Position numbers and translations under genes: made by a program. Under the pieces are notes generated by a model. The model did not search any database and was not told where the DNA came from. It saw only the letters and a program-made list of their open reading frames with translations. 20,122 nt of DNA from assembly GCA_030151765.1 (NCBI GenBank), contig JASLCW010000283.1, positions 1 through 20,122 of the forward strand, read 5' to 3'. The stretch is from Marmoricola sp. (GTDB lineage: Bacteria > Actinomycetota > Actinomycetes > Propionibacteriales > Nocardioidaceae). Shown here piece after piece: positions 6,215 to 12,878 of this stretch. Numbering within the stretch: the first letter of the stretch is position 1; each line of letters begins with the position of its first letter.

Positions 6215-8023
6215 TCAGCGTCCGAGAAGCGGTACGCCGACGATGACGGCCAGCAGGGCCAGGCCTGCGCAGAGCCACGCGACATAGTCGCCGATGTGGC
6301 CGGTGTGAAGCCGGTGCAGTCGCTGCATGACCGGGTGACCGAGCCGCAGCCAGGGCAGTCGGGTCTGCCAGAGTCCGGCGGCAGCGACCGCGACCGCCGT
6401 CAGGACCGTGACGATGCTCAGGACGAGACCGGACGAGCTCCAGGCGACCGCGGGGTCGTCGCGTAGCGCAATCGGGCCGGTGCCGTCGAGAAGTCGGCGG
6501 GCATAGCCCTCCGCCTCGAGCAGTCGCTGGGCGGCGGCGCTCGCGTAGGACGGCAGCCCCGGGAGTACGCCCGTCGCGATCCCCCCGGCCATCAGGATCC
6601 CGATGGCCGCAGCCATGGTGGCCGGCGTACGACGGGGAGTGCCGGCCTCGCCCTCCTCGTCGTCGGGGGCCTCGTCAGGATCCTCGGGCTCGCGCCGGTC
6701 GCCGATACCCAGATAGGTGTGCGCGCCGAAGCGGAGCACCGCGCCGGCGGTGAGGGCGGAGACGAGTGCGAAGAGGACCGGGATCCACGGCCAGCCCGCG
6801 TTTGCCGCCCCCTCCTCGGCGATCGCCTTGCCGAGCGCGGTTCCGAAGGGCGGCATCCCCGCTAGCCCTATGGCGGCCGCGGTGAACAGGCCTGCCTCGA
6901 CCCAGCGACCCCGGCCCGCGCCACGGAGCTCGCCCTCGTCGACGCTGTCGTGGCGATCGAGGAGTACGCCGGCGAGCAGGAAGAGCGCCGACTTCACGGC
7001 AGCATGCCCGGCCACGTAGAGGACCACTCCTGCGAGTGCATCGCCTCGGAAGGCAGCGAGGCCGATGGTGAAGAGACCGGTGTGGGCGATCGTCGAGAAG
7101 GCGAGGAGTCGCTTGAGATGTCGCTGTCCCAGGCACATCACCGCTCCCAGCAGTGCCGTGGCGACGCCGAGAACCAGGAAGACCGTACGCATCGTCGCGA
7201 GGGGTACGACGCCGCCGAAGACGGTCAGCGAGATCCGGGCCGTGCCGTAGAGCCCCAATTCGACCATCACTCCCGAGAACATGACGCACGCCGGCGCGGG
7301 CGCGACCGCATGCGCTTCCGCGAGCCAGAAGTGGAAGGGGACGAGCGCCCCCTTGACGAGGAAACCGGCGAGCACGAGCACGAAGGCGGCCACGACCAGG
7401 CCATCGACGCAGTGCTCGGGGAGCAGGCGCCCGAGCTGGGCGAGGCCGAGTTGACCCGTGCGTGCGTAGAGCAGGGCGAGGCCGGTCAGCGACAGGTAGG
7501 CGCCGAGCGAGTTGACCAGGCCGAAGTTGAGACCGCCCTCGACGGCGGTCTCGTCCTCGATGTGGAGGCCGGTCAAGGCATAGGCCGCCGCTCCCATCAA
7601 CTCGAAGAAGACGATCATGTCGAAGAGATCGGCGGAGAGGACGAAGCCGACCATGCCCGCGACGAAGAAGAGCATCAGCGCGTGGAAGTGCGTCGGTCCG
7701 GATGCGACGTACTGCCTCGAGTAGAGCAGGGCGCACGTGGCGAGGACGCCGATCAGCACGCAGAGTCCGGCGCTCAGCGGATCGGCCAGGAAGGCGATCC
7801 CGACGCCGAGGCCATGGTGCGGACGCCAACCCCCGAGCCAGGTCGGGCTCCGCCCGTCGCCGGTCCGGGACAGCAGCGCGATGCTTCCTACGGTGACGGT
7901 GAGGGCGGTGGCCAGCGCGATGCTGTCCACGACCCGTCGTGGCAGGGCGCGGTCCAGCAGCGCCAGGATGCAGGCGACCGTCGCAGGCACCGCCACCAGC
8001 AGCGGCATCCACGGTTCGGCCAT
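6215..8023 (-). CDS. mrpD: Mrp/Mbh-type antiporter subunit D (NuoM/N-like proton-conducting subunit)
   Basis: The 602-residue polytopic membrane protein starts at ATG 8023, 5 nt after the MrpC stop. It is a ND/Mrp antiporter-like subunit: FFELMGAAAYAL carries the conserved TM5 glutamate (E141), KGALVPFHFWLAEAHAVAPAP carries the TM7 lysine (K224), and RHLKRLLAFSTIAHTGL marks the TM10-11 region. The TM8 position that is usually Lys is Glu here (E255 in MVELGLYG). An acidic loop (~441-466, rich in Glu/Asp) separates the core from extra C-terminal membrane helices. It would carry ions or protons through the complex in the cytoplasmic membrane. It is the last gene of the operon and the only large ND-type subunit in it. 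Confidence 0.9.
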   Translation of the reverse strand: MAEPWMPLLVAVPATVACILALLDRALPRRVVDSIALATALTVTVGSIALLSRTGDGRSPTWLGGWRPHHGLGVGIAFLADPLSAGLCVLIGVLATCALLYSRQYVASGPTHFHALMLFFVAGMVGFVLSADLFDMIVFFELMGAAAYALTGLHIEDETAVEGGLNFGLVNSLGAYLSLTGLALLYARTGQLGLAQLGRLLPEHCVDGLVVAAFVLVLAGFLVKGALVPFHFWLAEAHAVAPAPACVMFSGVMVELGLYGTARISLTVFGGVVPLATMRTVFLVLGVATALLGAVMCLGQRHLKRLLAFSTIAHTGLFTIGLAAFRGDALAGVVLYVAGHAAVKSALFLLAGVLLDRHDSVDEGELRGAGRGRWVEAGLFTAAAIGLAGMPPFGTALGKAIAEEGAANAGWPWIPVLFALVSALTAGAVLRFGAHTYLGIGDRREPEDPDEAPDDEEGEAGTPRRTPATMAAAIGILMAGGIATGVLPGLPSYASAAAQRLLEAEGYARRLLDGTGPIALRDDPAVAWSSSGLVLSIVTVLTAVAVAAAGLWQTRLPWLRLGHPVMQRLHRLHTGHIGDYVAWLCAGLALLAVIVGVPLLGR

Positions 8024-8028
8024 CGCGA

Positions 8029-8376
8029 TCAGCCGCGCAGGGCGACGAGCTCGTCGGGATCGACGCTTCCGTGACGCTTGTTGATCTGCACGGACAGGGC
8101 CAGGAGCAGGGCGGTCACGGTCGCCGACACGACGATGTCGGTCAGGGTCATGGCCTGTACGACGGGATCGACGACGTGGCGATTGGGCGTCGTGGTCGAC
8201 CCGAACACCGGTGCGGTGGCGGAGTGCTGGTAGCCCACCGCCAGCAGCAGCACGTAGGTCCCGGACTGCATGATCGACAGGCAGACGACCGCATGGACGA
8301 GATGGTGGCTGCGGACGATTCCCCAGCACCCGAGGAAGACGAGATAGCCAGCGACCAGATAGGCGAGACAGCTCAC
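8029..8376 (-). CDS. mrpC: Mrp antiporter subunit C (NuoK-like)
   Basis: A 115-residue protein with three predicted membrane helices, starting at GTG 8376, which overlaps the upstream subunit's stop as GTGA (8373-8376). MrpC/NuoK traits include the SIMQSGTYVLLLAVGY segment and a DPVVQAMTLTDIVVSATVTALLLAL segment with the conserved ALTLTxIVI-like region, here ending in a short polar tail. NuoK-like subunits form part of the lateral proton path of Mrp and complex I relatives. Its place between MnhB and MrpD is the usual one in Mrp operons. Confidence 0.9.
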   Translation of the reverse strand: MSCLAYLVAGYLVFLGCWGIVRSHHLVHAVVCLSIMQSGTYVLLLAVGYQHSATAPVFGSTTTPNRHVVDPVVQAMTLTDIVVSATVTALLLALSVQINKRHGSVDPDELVALRG

Positions 8377-9113
8377 GTGGCGCCGTCCTTGCGCACGCTG
8401 ATCTCCTGCTCGAAGAAGGCGGCGATCAGGACGACCATGCTCCCGAGGACCTCGAGGCCCACGATCAGGTTGAGCACCTGCACCGTCCCGGAGGAGAAGA
8501 TCTGGCCGAAGGCGCCGTACGGCAGGGTGTTGCCGAGGAAGGCGCCCGTGCCCATGAGTCCCAGTGCGCCGATGATGCCGAAGGCGGCGGCGCCGGATGC
8601 CTCCGCGGCCCGGAAGGGCAGCAGCGGCCGGAGCCGGTCCAGGGCCGGATAGCTGCCCGTGACGTAGAGGAGATGCAGTCCGGTCGCGAGCACGACACCG
8701 CCCTGGAAGCCGCCACCCGGTGTGATCGCACCGTGCGCGACGACGTCCGCGCCGAGCACCAGGGTCAGGGGCAGCAGCAGATATCCGACCAGCCGGGTGC
8801 TCTCGAGGGTGTGACCGAGATCGGGCGGCCGTCGTACGGTCTCGTCCCGGGAGGGTCGCAGCAACGACACGGCCCCCAGGGTGGACGCGATCAGGATGGT
8901 CTCCTCACCGAAGGTGTCGATGGCGCGCTGGTCGAAGTTCACCGCTCCCACGACATTGGCGGTGTGATGGCCGACCGCGGCAGTCACGGCCAGGTCGCGG
9001 TAGGGGTGATCGCTGCCTCCGAAGCCCGGCAGGTCGAGGACACCGAGCACGAAGACGGCGGCGAGCGCCCCGCCTCCGACGACGAAGAGCACCATCCGCG
9101 CGGAACGAGTCAT
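8373..9113 (-). CDS. mrpB: MbhE-MnhB fusion subunit of Mrp/Mbh-type antiporter
   Basis: This 246-residue protein starts at ATG 9113, overlapping the upstream DUF4040 gene as ATGA. Residues ~1-85 resemble MbhE, which equals the extreme C-terminus of full-length MrpA: VNFDQRAIDTFGEETILIAS is the diagnostic stretch. Residues ~105-240 are an MnhB domain with VAHGAITPGGGFQGGVVLA. In canonical Mrp systems the first part belongs to MrpA and the second is MrpB; here they are one chain. A soluble segment (~86-104, charged) links them. It would be an integral membrane part of the cation/proton antiporter. Confidence 0.87.
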   Translation of the reverse strand: MTRSARMVLFVVGGGALAAVFVLGVLDLPGFGGSDHPYRDLAVTAAVGHHTANVVGAVNFDQRAIDTFGEETILIASTLGAVSLLRPSRDETVRRPPDLGHTLESTRLVGYLLLPLTLVLGADVVAHGAITPGGGFQGGVVLATGLHLLYVTGSYPALDRLRPLLPFRAAEASGAAAFGIIGALGLMGTGAFLGNTLPYGAFGQIFSSGTVQVLNLIVGLEVLGSMVVLIAAFFEQEISVRKDGAT

Positions 9114-9373
9114 GACTCGTCCTCGTCGCGTCGCTGCTTCCGGTCCTTGTCGATCGTTCGGATCGTCAGCATCACCATCAGAGGCACGATCGCACTGCCG
9201 ATGCCGAGCTCGGAGAGCGCGACGTCGGGCGCGTGGAGGACGAGGAAGAGCAGGCACAGGAGCATGCCGAAGGCGGAGAGGGTGACCGCCAGTCGTTCGG
9301 GATCGCTCATGGTCACGACCGCTGTTGCCGCGATCGCGGGAAGGAGGAGCGAGAGTGCCAGCAGCACGCTCAT
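9110..9373 (-). CDS. DUF4040/MbhD-like antiporter subunit
   Basis: A small 87-residue membrane protein starting at ATG 9373 (ATGA overlap with the mnhG stop). The segment VLHAPDVALSELGIGSAIVPLMVMLTIRTI matches the DUF4040/MbhD domain, which in canonical Mrp systems lies inside the C-terminal part of MrpA. A free-standing copy is typical of archaeal Mbh/Mbs complexes and of bacterial systems lacking full MrpA. Three membrane helices are likely, followed by a charged cytosolic tail. Confidence 0.87.
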   Translation of the reverse strand: MSVLLALSLLLPAIAATAVVTMSDPERLAVTLSAFGMLLCLLFLVLHAPDVALSELGIGSAIVPLMVMLTIRTIDKDRKQRRDEDES

Positions 9374-9675
9374 TCGGGCGTCTCCCGAGGCACCGTTCCT
9401 TCCTGCATGGCGATCACCCGTCCTGTAGCGGATGCCATGGCGGGGCCGGTCAGGCTGACGAGCAGGCCGGTGACGACGATCTGGGCGCCCGGCAATGTCC
9501 AGCCCTCGTTGACGGCGAGCCCGATCGTCACGAGGGGCGCCCCGACCGTCGTCATCGGTGCCAGCAGGTGCAGTCGGTCGAGCGGTCTGCGCATGCGTAA
9601 TGCGAGCAGGGAGCACGCGACGACGACAACCACGCCGGCAAGGCAGAAGCCGACGGCGAGGAGGTGCTGGACCAT
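9370..9675 (-). CDS. mrpG: Monovalent cation/proton antiporter subunit MnhG
   Basis: A 101-residue, three-helix membrane protein. The central MRRPLDRLHLLAPMTTVGAPLVTIGLAV segment corresponds to the MnhG family signature around DxLDRLHALTPATTLG. The start ATG 9675 shares a base with the MnhF stop (TGATG). MnhG is a small accessory subunit needed for assembly of Mrp complexes. The family assignment is firm; transported ion specificity is not visible. Confidence 0.9.
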   Translation of the reverse strand: MVQHLLAVGFCLAGVVVVVACSLLALRMRRPLDRLHLLAPMTTVGAPLVTIGLAVNEGWTLPGAQIVVTGLLVSLTGPAMASATGRVIAMQEGTVPRETPE

Positions 9676-9929
9676 CACGGTCGGGGCGCCAGTAGTCGGG
9701 TGAACATGAGGGTGCCCGCGAAGGCGAGCACGGCCGCGATCGTCGGCACGATCAGGTACGACGGCTGTGCGGCGAGCTCGCTGAAGATCAGCAGCGCCAG
9801 CGTTCCCTGGATGGAGATCACCTCGAGTCCGACGAGCCGGTCGAGGGCGCCGCCCCGGCTGACCATCCACAGGGCAGTCGGGAGGCCGATGCCGACGAGC
9901 ACCAGTTCAGCGGTGAGAAGCATTCCCAT
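9675..9929 (-). CDS. mrpF: Monovalent cation/proton antiporter subunit MnhF
   Basis: An 84-residue membrane protein with three helices; GALDRLVGLEVISIQGTLALL corresponds to the MnhF signature with a conserved DR pair and following small/hydrophobic helix. ATG 9929 overlaps the end of mnhE by 23 bp; a second ATG at 9923 is also possible. It is a small structural subunit of the Mrp complex. Confidence 0.9.
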   Translation of the reverse strand: MGMLLTAELVLVGIGLPTALWMVSRGGALDRLVGLEVISIQGTLALLIFSELAAQPSYLIVPTIAAVLAFAGTLMFTRLLAPRP

Positions 9930-10410
9930 CCGTGAGCACCTCCTCGATTCGGTCGCCCCCGGAGAGGAGTTCGTGGAGGACGAAACGACGCAGCCCGTCG
10001 TCCACGTGTACGACGATGCGCCCGGGAGTCGCGCTCGAGCACAGCATCAGCAGGGCGGCGCGGGAGGCGCTCGGTCCGTCCGGGCCAGGGGGAAGCTCCC
10101 GCCGGCGCATCCGCCCGCGCCGCTGTTGCAGGCTCGCCCTCATGATCGGCCCGGTCTCCGCGATCGCCCGGAGAAGGACGACGACGGGTAGCAGTGCCCA
10201 GCGCCGGGTCGGCACGATCCAGGCGTCACCGAGGGTCGTGCGCATGACACGTGCGAGGACGGCGCATGGGAGCGCGGCGGCTGCGGCGCAGAAGACCTCG
10301 GGGAGTGTGGGTGAGGAGAGCGTGACCACCCAGAAGCCGAAGCCGGCAAGGCTCCAACCGGCGATCTCGAGGGTGCGGGAGATCGCCGGCCGGGCTTGCT
10401 GGGTGTGCAC
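9907..10410 (-). CDS. mrpE: Monovalent cation/proton antiporter subunit MnhE
   Basis: First gene of the antiporter operon. GTG 10410 is chosen because a GGGTAC -10 element ends exactly 9 nt upstream (leaderless start), giving 167 residues; a longer frame to 10494 would run through the promoter. Two N-terminal helices (~15-55) are followed by the MnhE-type amphipathic/soluble part: RRWALLPVVVLLRAIAETGP, a loop with TPGRIVVHVDDGLRRFVLHEL that parallels the TPGTxxxxxxxxxxxxHxL region of the family. It helps to assemble the Mrp complex in the cytoplasmic membrane. Confidence 0.85.
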   Translation of the reverse strand: MHTQQARPAISRTLEIAGWSLAGFGFWVVTLSSPTLPEVFCAAAAALPCAVLARVMRTTLGDAWIVPTRRWALLPVVVLLRAIAETGPIMRASLQQRRGRMRRRELPPGPDGPSASRAALLMLCSSATPGRIVVHVDDGLRRFVLHELLSGGDRIEEVLTDGNASHR

Positions 10411-10419
10411 ATCGCGCAG

Positions 10420-10444
10420 GTACCCACCCGGCCGGAGCGCAATC
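10420..10444 (-). promoter_or_regulatory. SigB/SigF-type promoter of the antiporter operon
   Basis: On the minus strand GATT (10444-10441), a 15-nt spacer and GGGTAC (10425-10420) match GNNT-N15-GGGTAC. The hexamer is 9 nt from the mrpE GTG, predicting a leaderless transcript. It is back-to-back with the hemerythrin promoter (10458-10482). Confidence 0.62.
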
Positions 10445-10457
10445 GGTGCCGCGCCGT

Positions 10458-10482
10458 GTTTCCGGCCGGCGTCCGGGGGTAC
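10458..10482 (+). promoter_or_regulatory. SigB/SigF-type promoter of the hemerythrin gene
   Basis: GTTT (10458-10461), 15 nt, GGGTAC (10477-10482) is a near-consensus SigF/SigB promoter. Transcription would start near 10489, about 41 nt before the ATG, leaving room for the ribosome binding site at 10518-10524. Confidence 0.72.
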
Positions 10483-10529
10483 CGCCGGGATCAACGATGA
10501 ACCGCAGACCGACGACCAGGAGGGTTGCC

Positions 10530-11126
10530 ATGTCGGAAGAAGCCCATGAAATCGCCTTCGCCAACGCCCTGCCGGAAGGAGACGTGATCCGGGTGCTGCT
10601 CGAGCAGCACGCCCGAATCCGTCAACTCTTCGCCACGGTCAAGGAAGGCGTCGATACCGAGGTCAAGTCGAAGGCCTTCGACGAACTGCGCGCGCTACTC
10701 GCGGTCCATGAGACTGCCGAGGAGATGGTTCTCCGCCCGGTGACGCGCCGTACCGTCGGCGGACCGGTCGCGGACGCCCGCAATGCCGAGGAGAGCGAGG
10801 CCAATGAAGTGCTGGCCCGCCTGGAGAAGATGCAGGTCGGCTCCCCGGAGTTCATGTCCGTGCTCGCCGACTTCGAGCTGTCGGTCGAGGAGCACGCCCA
10901 GGCGGAGGAGAGCCAGGAGTTCACCGCCGTCGTCGATGCGACCGAGGAGAGCGTCCGCAAGCGGATGGGCACCCTGCTCGAGGCGGCCGAGAAGATGGGG
11001 CCGACGCACCCTCACCCCACAACGGCAGGCTCGACGCCCGCGCAGTGGACGCTCGGGCCGTTCGCGGCGATGGCCGACCGTGCCCGCGACTCGATCTCCA
11101 CCCTGATGGCCGACGCCCGTCAGTGA
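10530..11126 (+). CDS. Hemerythrin (HHE) domain-containing protein
   Basis: The 198-residue protein starts at ATG 10530 with AGGAGGG at 10518-10524 (5-nt spacing). The HHE cation-binding pattern is visible: H27 in LEQHARIRQLF, H60 and E64 in VHETAEEMVLRP, then H122 with nearby acidic residues in EEHAQAEESQEF. Such proteins hold a non-haem di-iron site that can bind oxygen or NO or handle iron. The C-terminal ~55 residues add a Pro/Thr-rich linker (HPHPTTAGSTPAQ) and a terminal helix. A strong stress-type promoter lies upstream, and dps nearby also deals with iron and oxidants. The gene ends in a 7-bp overlap with the convergent DUF7218-type gene. Confidence 0.9.
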   Translation: MSEEAHEIAFANALPEGDVIRVLLEQHARIRQLFATVKEGVDTEVKSKAFDELRALLAVHETAEEMVLRPVTRRTVGGPVADARNAEESEANEVLARLEKMQVGSPEFMSVLADFELSVEEHAQAEESQEFTAVVDATEESVRKRMGTLLEAAEKMGPTHPHPTTAGSTPAQWTLGPFAAMADRARDSISTLMADARQ

Positions 11127-11392
11127 TTGCGCAGGGCCTCGATGAGCTGGGACTTGTTCATGGTCGAGCGGCCGTCGATCCCGATCTCGCGAGCACGTTC
11201 GACCAGGTCGTCCTTGCTCCAGTCCTCGTAGCTTCCCGCCTTGCCGCCCTTGCGGCCGACCGAACTGCGTGAGCTGCTCGCGGCGGCATTGGCGATGCGG
11301 GCGGCCTTCTCCTTGCTGGCGCCCTCGTCCCGCAACTTCTCATAGGTGGTGTCGTCCTTGACGGACGGTCCGGGCTTCTTGCTGCCGGGCAT
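11120..11392 (-). CDS. DUF7218-type small protein with C-terminal Rho_N/SAP-like motif
   Basis: A 90-residue, highly charged soluble protein starting at ATG 11392, preceded by GAGGAGG (11399-11405 on the minus strand) with 6-nt spacing. The N-terminal half has YEKLRDEGASKEKAARIANA and SSVGRKGGKAGSYEDW, a pattern I recognise from actinobacterial DUF7218 proteins. The C-terminal ~35 residues (KDDLVERAREIGIDGRSTMN, then LIEALRNH) form a helix-extended-helix resembling SAP/Rho_N nucleic-acid-binding motifs. Function is unknown; the basic, glycine-rich middle and the SAP-like end suggest nucleic acid binding. A near-perfect SigB/SigF-type promoter precedes it, consistent with stress induction. Confidence 0.82.
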   Translation of the reverse strand: MPGSKKPGPSVKDDTTYEKLRDEGASKEKAARIANAAASSSRSSVGRKGGKAGSYEDWSKDDLVERAREIGIDGRSTMNKSQLIEALRNH

Positions 11393-11431
11393 GGTGTGCC
11401 TCCTCATGGGACGGGGCTGGTGGCATCCGGC

Positions 11432-11456
11432 GTACCCGCCGTGTGCGGACGCAAAC
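11432..11456 (-). promoter_or_regulatory. SigB/SigF-type promoter of the DUF7218-type gene
   Basis: On the minus strand GTTT (11456-11453), 15 nt and GGGTAC (11437-11432) exactly match the arrangement before the hemerythrin gene. The predicted 5' leader of about 30 nt contains the GAGGAGG ribosome binding site. Confidence 0.72.
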
Positions 11457-11479
11457 CCGCTCGTGCGGGCGTCGCAAGT

Positions 11480-11485
11480 GGGTAC
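11480..11485 (+). promoter_or_regulatory. GGGTAC -10-like element, 9 nt before the small membrane protein
   Basis: GGGTAC lies 9 nt before ATG 11495, the same spacing as at dps, mrpE and the mgtC-like gene. The -35 position at 15-nt spacing reads TCGT, which keeps only the last base of GNNT, so the promoter is weaker or differently recognised. No ribosome binding site is visible, which fits a leaderless start. Confidence 0.45.
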
Positions 11486-11494
11486 CGGCCGCGT

Positions 11495-11650
11495 ATGACT
11501 ACTTCGCAGATCGTTCTCGTGGTCATCCTGGTCGTCCTCGTGGGCGGCGGGATGATCGCGGCCGCCTTGGCCGACCGCACCCGGGGCCGCCGGATCGAGG
11601 CCGACCCTGACCGGCGACCCCGGGCGCTCCGCTCGCGTCGGCACCGTTGA
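11495..11650 (+). CDS. Small single-pass membrane protein, unknown function
   Basis: Fifty-one residues: one strongly hydrophobic helix (residues ~5-26, IVLVVILVVLVGGGMIAAA) followed by a basic cytosolic tail rich in Arg. I do not recognise a family. Support for it being a gene comes from the clean membrane-helix/basic-tail layout and the GGGTAC element placed 9 nt before ATG 11495. It is divergent from the stress-type DUF7218 gene and 58 bp upstream of the DUF3817 gene. Confidence 0.55.
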   Translation: MTTSQIVLVVILVVLVGGGMIAAALADRTRGRRIEADPDRRPRALRSRRHR

Positions 11651-11708
11651 GAGGAGTCAATCCGAGTCCTTTCCTGCATCCTTGGGCCGATCGGTACGCT
11701 TCGAGCCC

Positions 11709-12179
11709 GTGACCATCCTGTCCCGGCCGCTGTCCCTCTTCCGCCGCGTCGCGATCGCCGAGGCGATCACCTGGGCGCTGCTCCTGATCGGCATGTTCCT
11801 CAAGTACGTGACGGAGACGACGGACCTCGGGGTGCGGATCTTCGGGATGATCCACGGCATCGTCTTCATCGGATACGTCGTGACCACCGTCGTGGTCTGG
11901 GTGGATCAGCGATGGACGGCACGCCGGGGAGTGGTCGCCCTGGTGGCCGCCGTCCCGCCCTTCGTGACCCTGATCGTCGAGCTGCTCGCCGTACGCCGAG
12001 GCTGGGCGGGGGAGGCCTGGCGACTCCGCGACGCGGCGGACGATTCCGACCTCGGCCGTGTCGACGGCATCGTGCGGTGGCTGCTCGTCGCCCCGGTGCG
12101 CGGTCTGCTCGTCGGCCTGGTCGCGGTCGCCGCACTCACCGGCATCGCGCTGCTGGTGGGCCCGCCCGCCTCATCCTGA
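11709..12179 (+). CDS. DUF3817-domain membrane protein
   Basis: The 156-residue protein starts at GTG 11709; a TTG at 11682 in the same frame would add nine residues. The first ~95 residues match DUF3817: RRVAIAEAITWALLLIGMFLKYV, then GMIHGIVFIGYVV, with three membrane helices. The C-terminal ~60 residues add a charged loop and another hydrophobic helix (LVGLVAVAALTGIALLVG), which is longer than the bare domain. DUF3817 proteins are actinobacterial integral membrane proteins of unknown function. A CGGTAC hexamer lies 11 nt before the GTG and no Shine-Dalgarno is visible, so a leaderless start is possible. A hairpin begins 6 nt after the stop. Confidence 0.82.
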   Translation: MTILSRPLSLFRRVAIAEAITWALLLIGMFLKYVTETTDLGVRIFGMIHGIVFIGYVVTTVVVWVDQRWTARRGVVALVAAVPPFVTLIVELLAVRRGWAGEAWRLRDAADDSDLGRVDGIVRWLLVAPVRGLLVGLVAVAALTGIALLVGPPASS

Positions 12180-12184
12180 TACGT

Positions 12185-12218
12185 CCGGATTTCGCCCCCG
12201 GAACGGGGTGAAATCTGG
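12185..12218 (+). terminator. 14-bp stem hairpin after the DUF3817 gene
   Basis: Bases 12185-12198 pair with 12205-12218 through a 6-nt loop (CGGAAC); GATTTCGCCCC faces GGGGTGAAATC, with two G-U wobbles in the whole stem. It starts 6 nt after the stop codon. There is no T tract, but strong hairpins alone are common terminators in high-GC actinobacteria. Confidence 0.6.
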
Positions 12219-12315
12219 TGTGAAGACCGCGATTTCCGTTGTCAGGAAGGAATTCGTAGGTCAGAGTGCCAAGGCGGCGGGTGCGCACCGATGCCGCGAA
12301 AGGCAGGGTGGGGGT

Positions 12316-12498
12316 ATGGAGGACTGGCACTTCGGGCCGACCTTCAGCAGGATGACGGAGTTCGAACAGGCGATCGCGCTGCGGCTCCGGCAGATCGATC
12401 GGGAGATCGAGCAGGCACGGTCTGCGCTGATGGGCGCGGACGAGATCGGGGTGCTCCTCAAGACGCGTGCCTCCATCGCCGCGCTTGCCGAGAACTGA
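12316..12498 (+). CDS. Small hypothetical protein, helical
   Basis: A 60-residue frame from ATG 12316 with a purine-rich GGGTGGGGG just upstream; a second ATG at 12352 would give 48 residues. The sequence is largely helical and charged (FEQAIALRLRQIDREIEQAR, then LLKTRASIAALAEN), suggesting a short coiled-coil. No family is recognised. It is separated from the DUF3817 gene by a hairpin and by ~100 bp of featureless sequence, and runs tail-to-tail with the MgtC-like gene (2-bp gap). Confidence 0.45.
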   Translation: MEDWHFGPTFSRMTEFEQAIALRLRQIDREIEQARSALMGADEIGVLLKTRASIAALAEN

Positions 12499-12500
12499 TC

Positions 12501-12869
12501 TCAATCGTCTTCGTCGTCCCCGGCGTCGATCCGCTCCACACCGTCGATGCCGCCGAGGATTGATGCCGCCGACGTCGTACCGCGACCGCGCAAGGTCATG
12601 GTGACGACACCCAGGAAGCCGATGCCCGAGACGATCTGAGCCGCCACACGCGAGGGATCGAGCACGACGCGGCCGTCGGCGAGGACGTCGTTGAAGCCGT
12701 ACTTGCCCACGATGAGGAAGAGGGCCGATGCGGTCCCCACGATCGCCTGGGTCCGCAGTCCAGCGCTCTTGCCGCGGACCTGGCGCTCGATTCCGATCAC
12801 CGACGCGAGCGCGAAGGCGACCAGGAGCTCGCCGATCTGCAACCAGCCCTGGGCATTTCCGACAGTCAT
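12501..12869 (-). CDS. MgtC/SapB-family membrane protein, short form
   Basis: The 122-residue protein starts at ATG 12869, 9 nt after a GGGTAC element. It has MgtC/SapB hallmarks: ELLVAFALASVIGIERQVRGKSAGLRTQAIVG and DPSRVAAQIVSGIGFLG. Typical family members continue with VILRxGxxVRGLTTAASIW, another helix or two, and often a ~80-residue cytosolic domain. Here the segment after GIGFLG is compressed (TLRGRGTTSAASILGG) and the protein ends in an acidic tail (GDDEDD). MgtC proteins affect Mg2+ starvation responses, membrane potential and F-ATPase activity. It may be a naturally short form or a decayed gene; no clear frameshifted continuation was found. Confidence 0.75.
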   Translation of the reverse strand: MTVGNAQGWLQIGELLVAFALASVIGIERQVRGKSAGLRTQAIVGTASALFLIVGKYGFNDVLADGRVVLDPSRVAAQIVSGIGFLGVVTMTLRGRGTTSAASILGGIDGVERIDAGDDEDD

Positions 12870-12878
12870 GGGTGTCCG

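Noticed and set aside
6950..8074. 374-codon plus-strand open frame opposite mrpD
   Set aside because: It is a Glu/Asp/Arg-rich antisense shadow of membrane helices; the minus-strand ND-type signatures are unambiguous.
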